Source: JBFHER01 sp041584055 (GTDB taxonomy: Bacteria > Bacteroidota > Bacteroidia > Bacteroidales > UBA5342). Taken from it: a DNA stretch of 16,089 nucleotides. The notes beneath the pieces were generated by a model, which saw only the letters and a list, made by a program, of their open reading frames with translations, searched no databases and was not told where the DNA came from. The stretch lies in NCBI GenBank assembly GCA_041584055.1, contig JBFHER010000066.1, positions 1 to 16,089 of the forward strand, in the 5' to 3' direction. Position numbers and translations under genes: made by a program. Positions 7,923 through 15,049 of the stretch are shown piece after piece (positions within the stretch are counted from its first letter, which is position 1; the number at the start of each line of letters is the position of its first letter).

Positions 7923-8381
7923 TCACTTGAAGCGTATGATTCCCCCTTTCAATTCAGTTTTTTTGTCATAGTTCCGGGTCTTTTTTAAATATCCTTTTGC
8001 TTTTTCAACATCCTCCATCATTTCAAGGTTTGCTGAACTATTGATCCGAATATAATATGCCTGCCCTTTGCTCAAAGTTGTATTTAAAACTCTTTTTCCC
8101 GGCCAGCCCAGGGTGCTCTCAAATTTGTGATCTCCAGCCGGTATTGAGAAATAAAAGTAGGTTTTAGACGTAATCGCACCAAGATTCGCAGAATCACAAA
8201 ATACGGGGTATGGCATTGCAAATCCGGCCAACTTGGGTCTGATCAGATAAACCAGGGCATGCTCGCTCGTGAGAATGTCCTCTTTGTTTTGTTGATGAAC
8301 CTTCGAAAGTTCTTTCACAGACACACAGGATGTAAAAAATAAAAGCAACACAGCCAGGGTAAAAACATGTTTTTTCATCAT
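7923..8381 (-). CDS. Small lipoprotein, DUF2846-like
   Basis: A predicted lipoprotein of about 150 residues and unknown function. From the chosen start (MMKKHVFTLAVLLLFFTSC) there is a short basic N-region, a hydrophobic core and a lipobox ending in Cys (FTSC). The mature part has features I associate with DUF2846: an ALVYLIRP strand, a short turn giving a small-molecule-like DSANLGAI strand, YFYFSIPAGDHKF, and a later GQAYYIRI strand. The frame stays open to an upstream ATG at 8417. That start would put 12 polar residues before the signal peptide, so I prefer the Met-Met at 8381/8378. It stands alone, with unassigned gaps of about 210 and 215 bases on its two sides, and is not obviously co-transcribed with kduD. 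Confidence 0.72.
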   Translation of the reverse strand: MMKKHVFTLAVLLLFFTSCVSVKELSKVHQQNKEDILTSEHALVYLIRPKLAGFAMPYPVFCDSANLGAITSKTYFYFSIPAGDHKFESTLGWPGKRVLNTTLSKGQAYYIRINSSANLEMMEDVEKAKGYLKKTRNYDKKTELKGGIIRFK

Positions 8382-8544
8382 TGATATATTTTCTGGTGAA
8401 TAATTCTCAAGGTTCATCTGTTCTTTCAGCGTAATAAATTTAGAGAATATTATTCAACCCAGCAATACCAAAATTCACATGATACAATTCCCTGCTAAAA
8501 CGTGCTACATACCTTAAGACAGTAAATTCTGTTTTTCCAGCAAC

Positions 8545-8573
8545 AAAAAAAGGAGACTTAACAGCCTCCTTTT
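8545..8573 (-). terminator. Intrinsic terminator of the kduI-kduD operon
   Basis: On the minus strand AAAAGGAG (8566-8573) pairs with CTCCTTTT (8548-8555) around a 10-base loop, and the T-run is seven long (A-run 8545-8551). It lies 23 bases after the kduD stop. Confidence 0.85.
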
Positions 8574-8596
8574 CTATATATTTCAAATGCGTGAGC

Positions 8597-9397
8597 CTAT
8601 TTAGGCAAGTCATTTTCTCCTTTTACATAACCAAAGTTCGCAAGGATTCCTCCGTCAACATATAAAATATGTCCATTAACGAAATTTGATGCTTTTGAAG
8701 CCAGGAATAAAGCAGCATTACCAACATCTTCAGGCTCTCCCCAACGACCTGCAGGTGTTCTTGTCATAACAAGATCATTGAAAGGATGACCATTTACCCG
8801 AATAGGCGCTGTTTGGTCAGTAGCGATATAACCTGGGCCAATACCGTTGATCTGCAGATTGTATTTTGCCCATTCACAACACATGTTTTCAGTTAGAAGT
8901 TTTAATCCACCTTTCGCTGCGGCATAAGCGGAAACATTCTGACGACCATAAACACTCATCATTGAACACATGTTTATTATTTTACCTTCTCTGCGCTCAA
9001 TCATTCCCGGTGCGATACGTTTGGCAACAATCAGTGGGGCCACAAGGTCAACATCGATGACCTGTCTGAAATCGTCCATTGGCATATCCAGGATTGGAAT
9101 TCTCTTAATGATCCCAGCATTGTTAACCAGGATATCTATTGGACCCACCTCTTTTTCGATCTGGCTCACCCCTTTGTCAACATCAGCTTCGCTTGTCACA
9201 TTAAAATTGATTGTATATACGTCCAGGCCTGCAGCCTCATACTCAACCTTGCAGCTTGCCAGTTTCTCATCAGAGAGATCATTTACACAAACCTTTGCAC
9301 CTGCTGCACCAAGTACTTTTGCAACAGCCATTCCGATGCCATGTGTACCACCGGTAACGAGGGCAACTTTTCCTTTTAAATCAAATAAATCCATCAT
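8597..9397 (-). CDS. kduD: KduD-type short-chain dehydrogenase (2-dehydro-3-deoxygluconate 5-dehydrogenase)
   Basis: Cytoplasmic oxidoreductase of the classical SDR family. With KduI upstream, its likely reaction is reduction of 3-deoxy-D-glycero-2,5-hexodiulosonate to 2-keto-3-deoxygluconate (KDG). The 266 residues show TGGTHGIG (15-22) for dinucleotide binding and Asp40 at the end of the second strand, which favours NAD(H). NNAG is at 92-95, the catalytic Ser is 145, and the YxxxK pair is Tyr158/Lys162. PAGRWGEPED (215-224) and the C-terminal VNGHILYVDGG are also typical. The sequence resembles proteins labelled gluconate 5-dehydrogenase in Bacteroidota, so that name is the alternative; the kduI context favours KduD. 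The start lies 3 bases after the kduI stop and the gene ends at a strong terminator. Two Met codons open the frame (9397, 9394). Confidence 0.87.
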   Translation of the reverse strand: MMDLFDLKGKVALVTGGTHGIGMAVAKVLGAAGAKVCVNDLSDEKLASCKVEYEAAGLDVYTINFNVTSEADVDKGVSQIEKEVGPIDILVNNAGIIKRIPILDMPMDDFRQVIDVDLVAPLIVAKRIAPGMIERREGKIINMCSMMSVYGRQNVSAYAAAKGGLKLLTENMCCEWAKYNLQINGIGPGYIATDQTAPIRVNGHPFNDLVMTRTPAGRWGEPEDVGNAALFLASKASNFVNGHILYVDGGILANFGYVKGENDLPK

Positions 9398-9400
9398 TTC

Positions 9401-10243
9401 TTATTTTAGTTCATTTGGAAGCACACTATCCATATCTGTGTAATCTTTATTTTCTCCGGCCATTCCCCAGATAAAGATATAATTGCTGGTCCCAGCCGCT
9501 GAGTGAATTGACCAGGAGGGTGAAATCACAGCCTGCTCATTGTGCACCCATAAATGACGTGTTTCCTGGGGTTGTCCCATGAAATGACAAACGGACTGGT
9601 CTTCGGGCACTTCAAAGTAAAAGTACGTTTCCATCCTTCTGTTGTGTGTATGTGATGGCATGGTATTCCACACGCTCCCCGGCTTCAGGGCAGTCATTCC
9701 CATTACTAACTGACAGGAATTAACAACACCATCTACAATCATCTGGTTAATCTCACGTTCATTGGATGTTTCCAGTGAACCCAGATTTAGCACATTTGCA
9801 TTCTTCAGTGTTATTTTCACTTCAGGATATGCTTTGTGCGCCGTTGCTGAATTAATGTAAAAACGGGCAGGGTTTGATGCATCAAGGCTTTTCAGCGTGA
9901 TCTTTTTATTACCCATCCCAATGTATATTCCTTCCTTGTAATTAAGTTCAGAAGGCCCCTTGTCGGTTTCAACAATGCCTTTACCTCCAACGTTTATAAT
10001 CCCAAGCTCTCTTCTTTCACAGAAGTACTCTGCTTTTAATGCGTCGAAAGCCTCCAATTCCAATTCCTTAGTTACCGGAACAGCTCCCCCAACAACAAAA
10101 CGATCATAACTAGTATAAACCATGTTGATTTCATCCTCAACCATGATGTTATCCGCCAAATACTCCTCACGCAGACGTGCTGTGTCGTACTGCTTTGCAT
10201 CCGCTGGATGCGTAGGATACAACTCTTTATAATTTACGCTCAT
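9401..10243 (-). CDS. kduI: 5-dehydro-4-deoxy-D-glucuronate isomerase
   Basis: Zinc-dependent cupin isomerase that converts 4-deoxy-5-ketouronate, the product of unsaturated uronate release from pectin-like or glycosaminoglycan polymers, into 3-deoxy-2,5-hexodiulosonate. The four zinc ligands are present: His198 and His200 in PSHTH, Glu205 in RRMETYFYF and His247 in SWSIHS. Each is offset by exactly two from E. coli KduI (196, 198, 203, 245). FCERRELGIINVGG (74-87) and MGQPQETRH (222-230) are further signatures. The frame is open up to 10351, but I place the start at 10243 (MSVNYKELYP). This gives 280 residues against 278 in E. coli, and the extra segment covers the promoter, the operator and part of the preceding terminator. 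It starts a two-gene operon with kduD. Confidence 0.95.
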   Translation of the reverse strand: MSVNYKELYPTHPADAKQYDTARLREEYLADNIMVEDEINMVYTSYDRFVVGGAVPVTKELELEAFDALKAEYFCERRELGIINVGGKGIVETDKGPSELNYKEGIYIGMGNKKITLKSLDASNPARFYINSATAHKAYPEVKITLKNANVLNLGSLETSNEREINQMIVDGVVNSCQLVMGMTALKPGSVWNTMPSHTHNRRMETYFYFEVPEDQSVCHFMGQPQETRHLWVHNEQAVISPSWSIHSAAGTSNYIFIWGMAGENKDYTDMDSVLPNELK

Positions 10244-10280
10244 AATAGAAAATTTTATAGGACATAATAATTTATTGGTA

Positions 10281-10311
10281 CAAATATACAAGGTTTTAAA
10301 GACGTATGCAA
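10281..10311 (-). promoter_or_regulatory. Promoter of kduI-kduD
   Basis: Minus strand: TTG at 10309-10311, a 20-base spacer, then TATATTTG at 10281-10288, matching the Bacteroidota pattern TTG-N(17-23)-TAnnTTTG. Transcription would start near 10275, about 30 bases before the kduI ATG. The TTG lies inside the palindromic operator at 10307-10320. Confidence 0.7.
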
Positions 10312-10320
10312 TCGATTGCA
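10307..10320. promoter_or_regulatory. LacI-family-type operator over the kduI -33 element
   Basis: TGCAATCGATTGCA is a perfect 14-base palindrome with a central CG. It fits the general LacI/GalR operator form TGnnAnCGnTnnCA. It covers the -33 TTG of the kduI promoter, so a bound repressor would block RNA polymerase. The regulator gene is not in the window. The inducer would plausibly be a uronate breakdown intermediate; that part is inference. Confidence 0.6.
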
Positions 10321-10331
10321 CAACTAAAAAT

Positions 10332-10359
10332 AAAAAAAGGGAGTTCTTCAACTCCCTCT
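10332..10359 (-). terminator. Intrinsic terminator of the glycogen synthase-phosphorylase gene
   Basis: On the minus strand GGGAGTT (10350-10356) pairs perfectly with AACTCCC (10339-10345) around a 4-base loop (GAAG). A run of seven T follows (A-run 10332-10338). It starts a few bases after the stop codon at 10366 and ends just before the kduI operator, so the two units are transcriptionally separate. Confidence 0.9.
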
Positions 10360-10365
10360 TTGATT

Positions 10366-13300
10366 TTATAACCAGGTCAGCATTAAAAAATCCTGACGAT
10401 GTGGTGCTCCTTCATGCACCGGGAACATTCTGATGGCATATTTAAATTGTCCCGGCTGTTGGAATTCAAGATCCAGACAGAAAGTAGAATGACTTGTGTC
10501 TTTCGGACAGTGCTTAAACAAACGAACACGCTGTAATTCAGACGACTGATCTTCTTTCACACGCACCTGAACCAATTCTATTCCAATTTCATTTGGTTTG
10601 ATTTCTCCCAGATCCAATTGAACCTTAATTTCGTATTTCTGCCCAATGGTTGGCACTGCTGCTGCAAAATCTGGATATATTATATTGACAAGCTTAATGG
10701 CGTCCCAATGCTTTGCAATCTTTTGTTTAAATCCAGCCATTTCCACCGCAAATTTATAGTTGCTTTTCTTCATCTTCAATGAACGCGCATAAAGCTTTGT
10801 GTAGAAACGATCCAGATAATCATCCAACATGCGTTTGGTCGTATAAATCGGTGCAATCTCAGCGATTGAATTCTTAATAAACTGCACCCATTTCTCTGAA
10901 TATCCATCCTCTTCCTTATCATAATAAGTCGGGATAATCTCATTTTCAAGAATGCTGTATATGGTCGCTGCATCCAGTTCATCCTGATGCTCCTGATTTT
11001 CGTATGTACGCTTATCAGTCACCGCCCAACCGGCACCATTCCTGTAGCCTTCAAGCCACCATCCGTCAAGAACACTGAGGTTCAACGTACCGTTGAGCTC
11101 CGCTTTCTGTCCACTTGTTCCTGATGCTTCCAGGGGACGGGTAGGTGTATTCAACCAGATATCCACACCTGACACAAGACGACGGGCCAATTTCATGTCA
11201 TAATTTTCAAGGAAAATAATCTTTCCCTGGAATTCTGCCATCTTTGAAATTTCAACGATTCGTTTAATCAATCCTTGTCCTCCGCCATCAGCAGGGTGTG
11301 CTTTACCGGCGAATAAAAACTGAACCGGACGATCGGGATTATTTAAAACCCTTCTTAGTCGATCTAAATCGTTAAACAACAAGTGTGCTCTTTTGTAAGT
11401 TGCAAAACGACGGGCAAAACCGATGGTCAGTGCCTTTGGCTTAATACCATCCAACACTTCCACAACCCGGGAAGGATCTCCCTGTTTTTTAAGCCAGTCC
11501 TGTTCAAAACGTTCTTTGATGTAGGAAGTTAACTTTTTCTTAAGCTTGAGTTTGGTGTCCCATATCAGTGCATCCGGCAATTCTTTAATTTTTGACCATA
11601 ACTCTGGGTTTGAAAGATCACTCATAAACTTATCCCCAAAATTACCTTCATAAACCTTACGCCACTCCGTGGATGTCCATGTTCCATAGTGTACACCGTT
11701 GGTTACATAACCCACATGCAACTCCTCCGCAAAATATCCCTTCCACAGATCTTTAAACATGTCCTGACTCACTTTTCCGTGCAACCAGCTCACACCGTTC
11801 ATTTCCTGTGACAGTTTTGCTGCAAGCACGCTCATTGAGAACTTCTCGCCATGATTTGTACTAACAAAACGTCCCAAAGCCATAAAGTCTTCCCATGAAA
11901 TCTGAAGTTTGTCTGGCATATGTCGCAGGTATGTTCGTAACATTCCTTCATCAAAACTATCATGTCCGGCAGGCACCGGTGTGTGTGTTGTGAAAAGTGA
12001 AGACGCCCTGACAACCTCATAAGCCTCAGAGAAATTCAGGTGTTCTTCGTTAATGTAACGATCCAAACGGGCAAGCGTGGTGAAAGCCGCATGTCCTTCG
12101 TTGCAATGGAACAATTCTTTTTCTACACCTAACAAACGCAAGGCTTTAATACCTCCGAAACCGAGAACGATTTCTTGTTTTAGCCTGTTTTCCCAATCTC
12201 CACCATACAATTGATGGGTAATATATTTATCGCCATCGCTGTTTTCAGGAAGATCGGTATCCAACAGATACAATGGCACACGGCCTACATTCGCAATCCA
12301 CACCTGAACATACACATCTCTTCCAGGGAATGGGATTGAAAATTTAAGAATCTGACCTTTATCATCCTTCGCCTGCGTTAAAGGCAGCATGGAGAAATTC
12401 TGAATCTCATACACAGCCTGTTGATCTCCGTGGATTGACAGCGCCTGCGTAAAGTACCCATAGCGGTAAAGCAAGCCTACAGCCGACATGTTCACCCCAC
12501 AGTCACTTGCTTCTTTCAGATAGTCACCTGCAAGAATTCCAAGACCTCCGGAATAAATTTTCAAAATGTCTGTCAAACCGTATTCCATGCTAAAGTATGC
12601 AATTGACGGTGCATCAGCCGACGGTTTGAACGCCATGTATTTTTTAAACTTATCATAAACAGCTTTGTATGCTTTCATGAAATCAGCGTCACCCATCAAT
12701 TCTTCAAAACGCTGATTGCTTGTACTTTCAAGTAGTCTTACAGGGTTATTGTTTACCATCTCCCATAACTTGCGATCGATGGATGCAAACAATTCACCAG
12801 CTTCGTAATTCCATACGTACCAAAAATTGTTGGCTATTTCTCCAAGTCCGTTCAGTTTCGAAGGCAGCTTCGAGACGATGGATATATCCCTCCACTGAGG
12901 CTGATTTGTATTGTAAGTTTGTAAGTTCATCTTTTCTGTCCTTTTGGTTTTTTCTTTAATTTCCTGTGTTGTATCTTTTTTATCCAATGCCAGTTTATAA
13001 GCGGCATAGTAATTTTTTACAAGATTTTTCCAAAGCGCCATTTCAGACAGTCTGGATGCATTACTTCTTGCTTTCAGTATTGTTTTTTCATCCCATTTTG
13101 AGAAGTCCCTCATGACATTGTATAGGGATTCAACCACTTCCTGATAATTATGATCGTCTCTGGCGATGACCTTTACGCCATCACTTAGCTCATGTGATGC
13201 TTCCTGCATCCACAATCCAAATCCGGCAAGGCTTGTTGTAATGGTTGGGATCTTAAATGCGATGCTCTCCAGAGGTGTGTACCCCCATGGCTCATAGTAG

Positions 13301-14601
13301 GAAGGGAACACAGTTAAATCCATCCCTATCAACAGACTGTAATAGTCCATGTTAAAGATTCCGTCATTCCCTTTTAAATACGCAGGTACAAAAATCAGTT
13401 TGATCTGATCTTCCATGCCATTATCAACGGAACTATCTTTGATCATATTCAGGATTGGATCGTATTGCAGATCATGCAATCCATGGGTGAGGTATTTATT
13501 TTCTTCAACTGTTGTTTGTGCTTCGCCTTGCAGCACAGCCTGTAAATCCTTACGCGGACCATATGTGTTGGCAGGGATCAAAACAAAAATAACCATTTGC
13601 TTTTTAAGCTCTCCCTGATCGTTCAGTTTCTTTATTGCATCAATAAAAACATCGATGCCTTTGTTCTTAAACTCATAACGCCCGCTGTTTGCGACAAACA
13701 AAACATCTTTCTCAAGAGAATACCCTAAAAGGGCTTCGGCCACCTGAGTTAATTTGCCCCTTGCCTTCTGGCGTTTCTTTTCAAACACATCATCACCAGG
13801 CACAAAATCGGCTTCAAAACCATTGGGTAAAACCACATCCACCTTGGTGTCTAACAATTCTTCACACTCTTTTGCCGTAATGTCACTTACAGTTGTAAAA
13901 CAATCCGCATGCCATGCTGCTTTTTTCTCCAACGAATGCCTTGCCCTAATATTTAGTTCTCTTGCTTTGGCATCACCATTGTAAGACTCCAGTTGACTGT
14001 AGAGGGGCAAATGATTTCCGGCAATGGATCGACCGATTGCTGTCGCATGGGTTGTAAAAACGGTGGCGATGTTGGGGGCATAGGCTTTTGTGTAAAGCAC
14101 GCCCGCGCCCGTCATCCACTCATGGAAATTTGCAACTATTTTTTCACCTTTATGGAGGTGGAAAAGGCAAAACTCATGAATCACTTTTGCAGTGGCATAG
14201 CCAAACAAAGCAGATTCGATGTAGTCCCACTGACCTGAGATGGAGTCCAGCTGGTACCTTTCCCAGAAATCAGCAAATATCTGATCCTTTTGATTTATGA
14301 ACGTTGAGAAATCAACAAGTATCGCTACAGGTTTGCCCGGAATATTCCAAAAACCTGTTTTAACCCGAATGTTCTTTGTTTTAAGCTCCTCTTTCCAGGC
14401 TTTAAACAGTGCTTCATCCTCCATGAAATCGGGGTTGGGAAAATCCTCCCTCCAAATATCGGGACCAACCACGATGTGTTTATTTCCGTAAACCTTAGAG
14501 TATGACAACGCTTTGGTTGATAAAACAGTGTAGATTCCACCAACTTTATTACATACTTCCCAGCTCACCTCAAATACGTAATCCGCATTTTCAGCTACCA
14601 T
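10366..14601 (-). CDS. Fused GT3 glycogen synthase and GT35 alpha-glucan phosphorylase
   Basis: One open frame of 1411 residues joining two cytoplasmic enzymes of glycogen metabolism. Residues 1 to about 540 are a GT3 (eukaryote-type) glycogen synthase: VSWEVCNKVGGIYTVLS near 12-28, and the retaining-transferase E-x7-E motif as Glu437 and Glu445 in YYEPWGYTPLES. Residues 541-557 are a charged, Lys/Glu/Thr-rich linker. Residues 558-1411 are an alpha-glucan phosphorylase of the short bacterial type. A DUF3417-like N-terminal domain covers about 575-665, SMEYG is at 671-675, NEGH at 834-837, GFARRFATYKR at 1061-1071, and EASGTSGQKAELNG at 1158-1171, where Lys1166 should bind pyridoxal phosphate. 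Both catalytic sets look intact. The halves, 557 and 854 residues, are close to what I recall for the stand-alone Bacteroides enzymes. The start has an AAGGAG seven bases upstream. It ends at its own terminator. Confidence 0.95.
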   Translation of the reverse strand: MVAENADYVFEVSWEVCNKVGGIYTVLSTKALSYSKVYGNKHIVVGPDIWREDFPNPDFMEDEALFKAWKEELKTKNIRVKTGFWNIPGKPVAILVDFSTFINQKDQIFADFWERYQLDSISGQWDYIESALFGYATAKVIHEFCLFHLHKGEKIVANFHEWMTGAGVLYTKAYAPNIATVFTTHATAIGRSIAGNHLPLYSQLESYNGDAKARELNIRARHSLEKKAAWHADCFTTVSDITAKECEELLDTKVDVVLPNGFEADFVPGDDVFEKKRQKARGKLTQVAEALLGYSLEKDVLFVANSGRYEFKNKGIDVFIDAIKKLNDQGELKKQMVIFVLIPANTYGPRKDLQAVLQGEAQTTVEENKYLTHGLHDLQYDPILNMIKDSSVDNGMEDQIKLIFVPAYLKGNDGIFNMDYYSLLIGMDLTVFPSYYEPWGYTPLESIAFKIPTITTSLAGFGLWMQEASHELSDGVKVIARDDHNYQEVVESLYNVMRDFSKWDEKTILKARSNASRLSEMALWKNLVKNYYAAYKLALDKKDTTQEIKEKTKRTEKMNLQTYNTNQPQWRDISIVSKLPSKLNGLGEIANNFWYVWNYEAGELFASIDRKLWEMVNNNPVRLLESTSNQRFEELMGDADFMKAYKAVYDKFKKYMAFKPSADAPSIAYFSMEYGLTDILKIYSGGLGILAGDYLKEASDCGVNMSAVGLLYRYGYFTQALSIHGDQQAVYEIQNFSMLPLTQAKDDKGQILKFSIPFPGRDVYVQVWIANVGRVPLYLLDTDLPENSDGDKYITHQLYGGDWENRLKQEIVLGFGGIKALRLLGVEKELFHCNEGHAAFTTLARLDRYINEEHLNFSEAYEVVRASSLFTTHTPVPAGHDSFDEGMLRTYLRHMPDKLQISWEDFMALGRFVSTNHGEKFSMSVLAAKLSQEMNGVSWLHGKVSQDMFKDLWKGYFAEELHVGYVTNGVHYGTWTSTEWRKVYEGNFGDKFMSDLSNPELWSKIKELPDALIWDTKLKLKKKLTSYIKERFEQDWLKKQGDPSRVVEVLDGIKPKALTIGFARRFATYKRAHLLFNDLDRLRRVLNNPDRPVQFLFAGKAHPADGGGQGLIKRIVEISKMAEFQGKIIFLENYDMKLARRLVSGVDIWLNTPTRPLEASGTSGQKAELNGTLNLSVLDGWWLEGYRNGAGWAVTDKRTYENQEHQDELDAATIYSILENEIIPTYYDKEEDGYSEKWVQFIKNSIAEIAPIYTTKRMLDDYLDRFYTKLYARSLKMKKSNYKFAVEMAGFKQKIAKHWDAIKLVNIIYPDFAAAVPTIGQKYEIKVQLDLGEIKPNEIGIELVQVRVKEDQSSELQRVRLFKHCPKDTSHSTFCLDLEFQQPGQFKYAIRMFPVHEGAPHRQDFLMLTWL
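12931..12943 (-). promoter_or_regulatory. Possible internal ribosome binding site before the phosphorylase half
   Basis: On the minus strand AAGGA (12939-12943) lies 8 bases before an in-frame ATG (12928-12930, Met558), exactly where the phosphorylase part begins. Most other starts in this window lack such a motif, so it stands out. It would allow a separate 854-residue phosphorylase to be made. Chance occurrence in a Lys-rich linker is the alternative. Confidence 0.4.
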
Positions 14602-14608
14602 AATATAT

Positions 14609-14614
14609 CTCCTT
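14609..14614 (-). promoter_or_regulatory. Strong Shine-Dalgarno sequence of the glycogen gene
   Basis: AAGGAG on the minus strand, seven bases before the ATG at 14599-14601. It settles the start and is notable because most neighbouring genes have none. Confidence 0.75.
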
Positions 14615-14696
14615 TTAAAATGTTATGGGATTTTCATTTCTGCCACATATAAAAGTGACGGGATTATTATTAGACTTTTAAGCAATAACTTGGCTG

Positions 14697-14704
14697 CAAA
14701 AATA
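14697..14704 (-). promoter_or_regulatory. Possible -7 element of the glycogen gene
   Basis: TATTTTTG on the minus strand fits TAnnTTTG and would give a leader of about 90 bases. I find no TTG at the right distance upstream, so the call is weak. Confidence 0.3.
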
Positions 14705-14770
14705 ACTATAAATCTGTAAGAATTGTTACTATTTTTCAAATTGTACACACTATATAATAGATCCATGTTA

Positions 14771-14806
14771 AAAATCCTTTTGTCAATGCACTCACATAAA
14801 GGTTTT
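14771..14806. repeat. Imperfect inverted repeat
   Basis: AAAA-T-CCTTT-TGT (14771-14783) faces ACA-T-AAAGG-TTTT (14794-14806): twelve pairs with one bulged T on each side and a 10-base loop. It could form an RNA hairpin in either transcript or be a protein site. Confidence 0.4.
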
Positions 14807-14852
14807 CAGAAGAGTAAAAATTTACAACATATTTTAAATTAGATCACTATTT

Positions 14853-14872
14853 TTTTTGTGATTTCACAAAAA
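14853..14872. repeat. Perfect 9-base inverted repeat, possible operator
   Basis: TTTTTGTGA (14853-14861) and TCACAAAAA (14864-14872) are separated by two bases. The compact symmetry suggests a binding site for a dimeric regulator. TGTGA/TCACA half-sites resemble CRP-type sites, but the 2-base spacing is not the CRP 6-base one. Confidence 0.4.
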
Positions 14873-14897
14873 GAAAGTCAAAATCAGTAATATTTCA

Positions 14898-14921
14898 TTC
14901 AGGAACAGCCATCATCCTGAA
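14898..14921. repeat. Perfect 7-base inverted repeat
   Basis: TTCAGGA (14898-14904) and TCCTGAA (14915-14921) around a 10-base loop, about 130 bases upstream of the ffh start. No T-run follows on either side, so it is not a usual terminator. Confidence 0.4.
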
Positions 14922-15016
14922 ACTCAAATCAAGTTTCCAACAACCATTTTCATCGAATTAAATTCTAAAAGCCTAATTTAATATTGATTGCATGCCCTCA
15001 GTTCCTTCATAATTTA

Positions 15017-15024
15017 TATTTTTG
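15017..15024 (+). promoter_or_regulatory. Possible -7 element of ffh
   Basis: TATTTTTG fits TAnnTTTG and lies 25 bases before the ffh ATG. The nearest upstream TTG is 26 bases away, longer than usual, so the -33 part is unclear. Confidence 0.35.
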
Positions 15025-15049
15025 CAAAAATTTAAATGGACGGAAAGAA

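Larger units (their letters stand above)
14602..15049. other. Divergent intergenic region between the glycogen gene and ffh
   Basis: 448 bases without a convincing gene, very AT-rich. It holds the control signals for both flanking genes, which point away from each other, plus three inverted repeats listed separately. I see no tRNA, no conserved small RNA and no ORF of note. Confidence 0.7.

Noticed and set aside
8970..9443. 157-codon open frame on the plus strand across kduD
   Set aside because: Antisense to conserved SDR sequence; low-complexity Ser/Ile/Thr content typical of a shadow frame.
14752..14757. TATAAT resembling an E. coli -10 box on the plus strand
   Set aside because: Promoters here follow the Bacteroidota pattern, the region is AT-rich, no -35 is well placed, and it is about 290 bases from ffh.
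14853..14872. CRP site from TGTGA/TCACA half-sites
   Set aside because: The half-sites are 2 bases apart, not 6, so a canonical CRP dimer would not fit; kept only as a generic inverted repeat.
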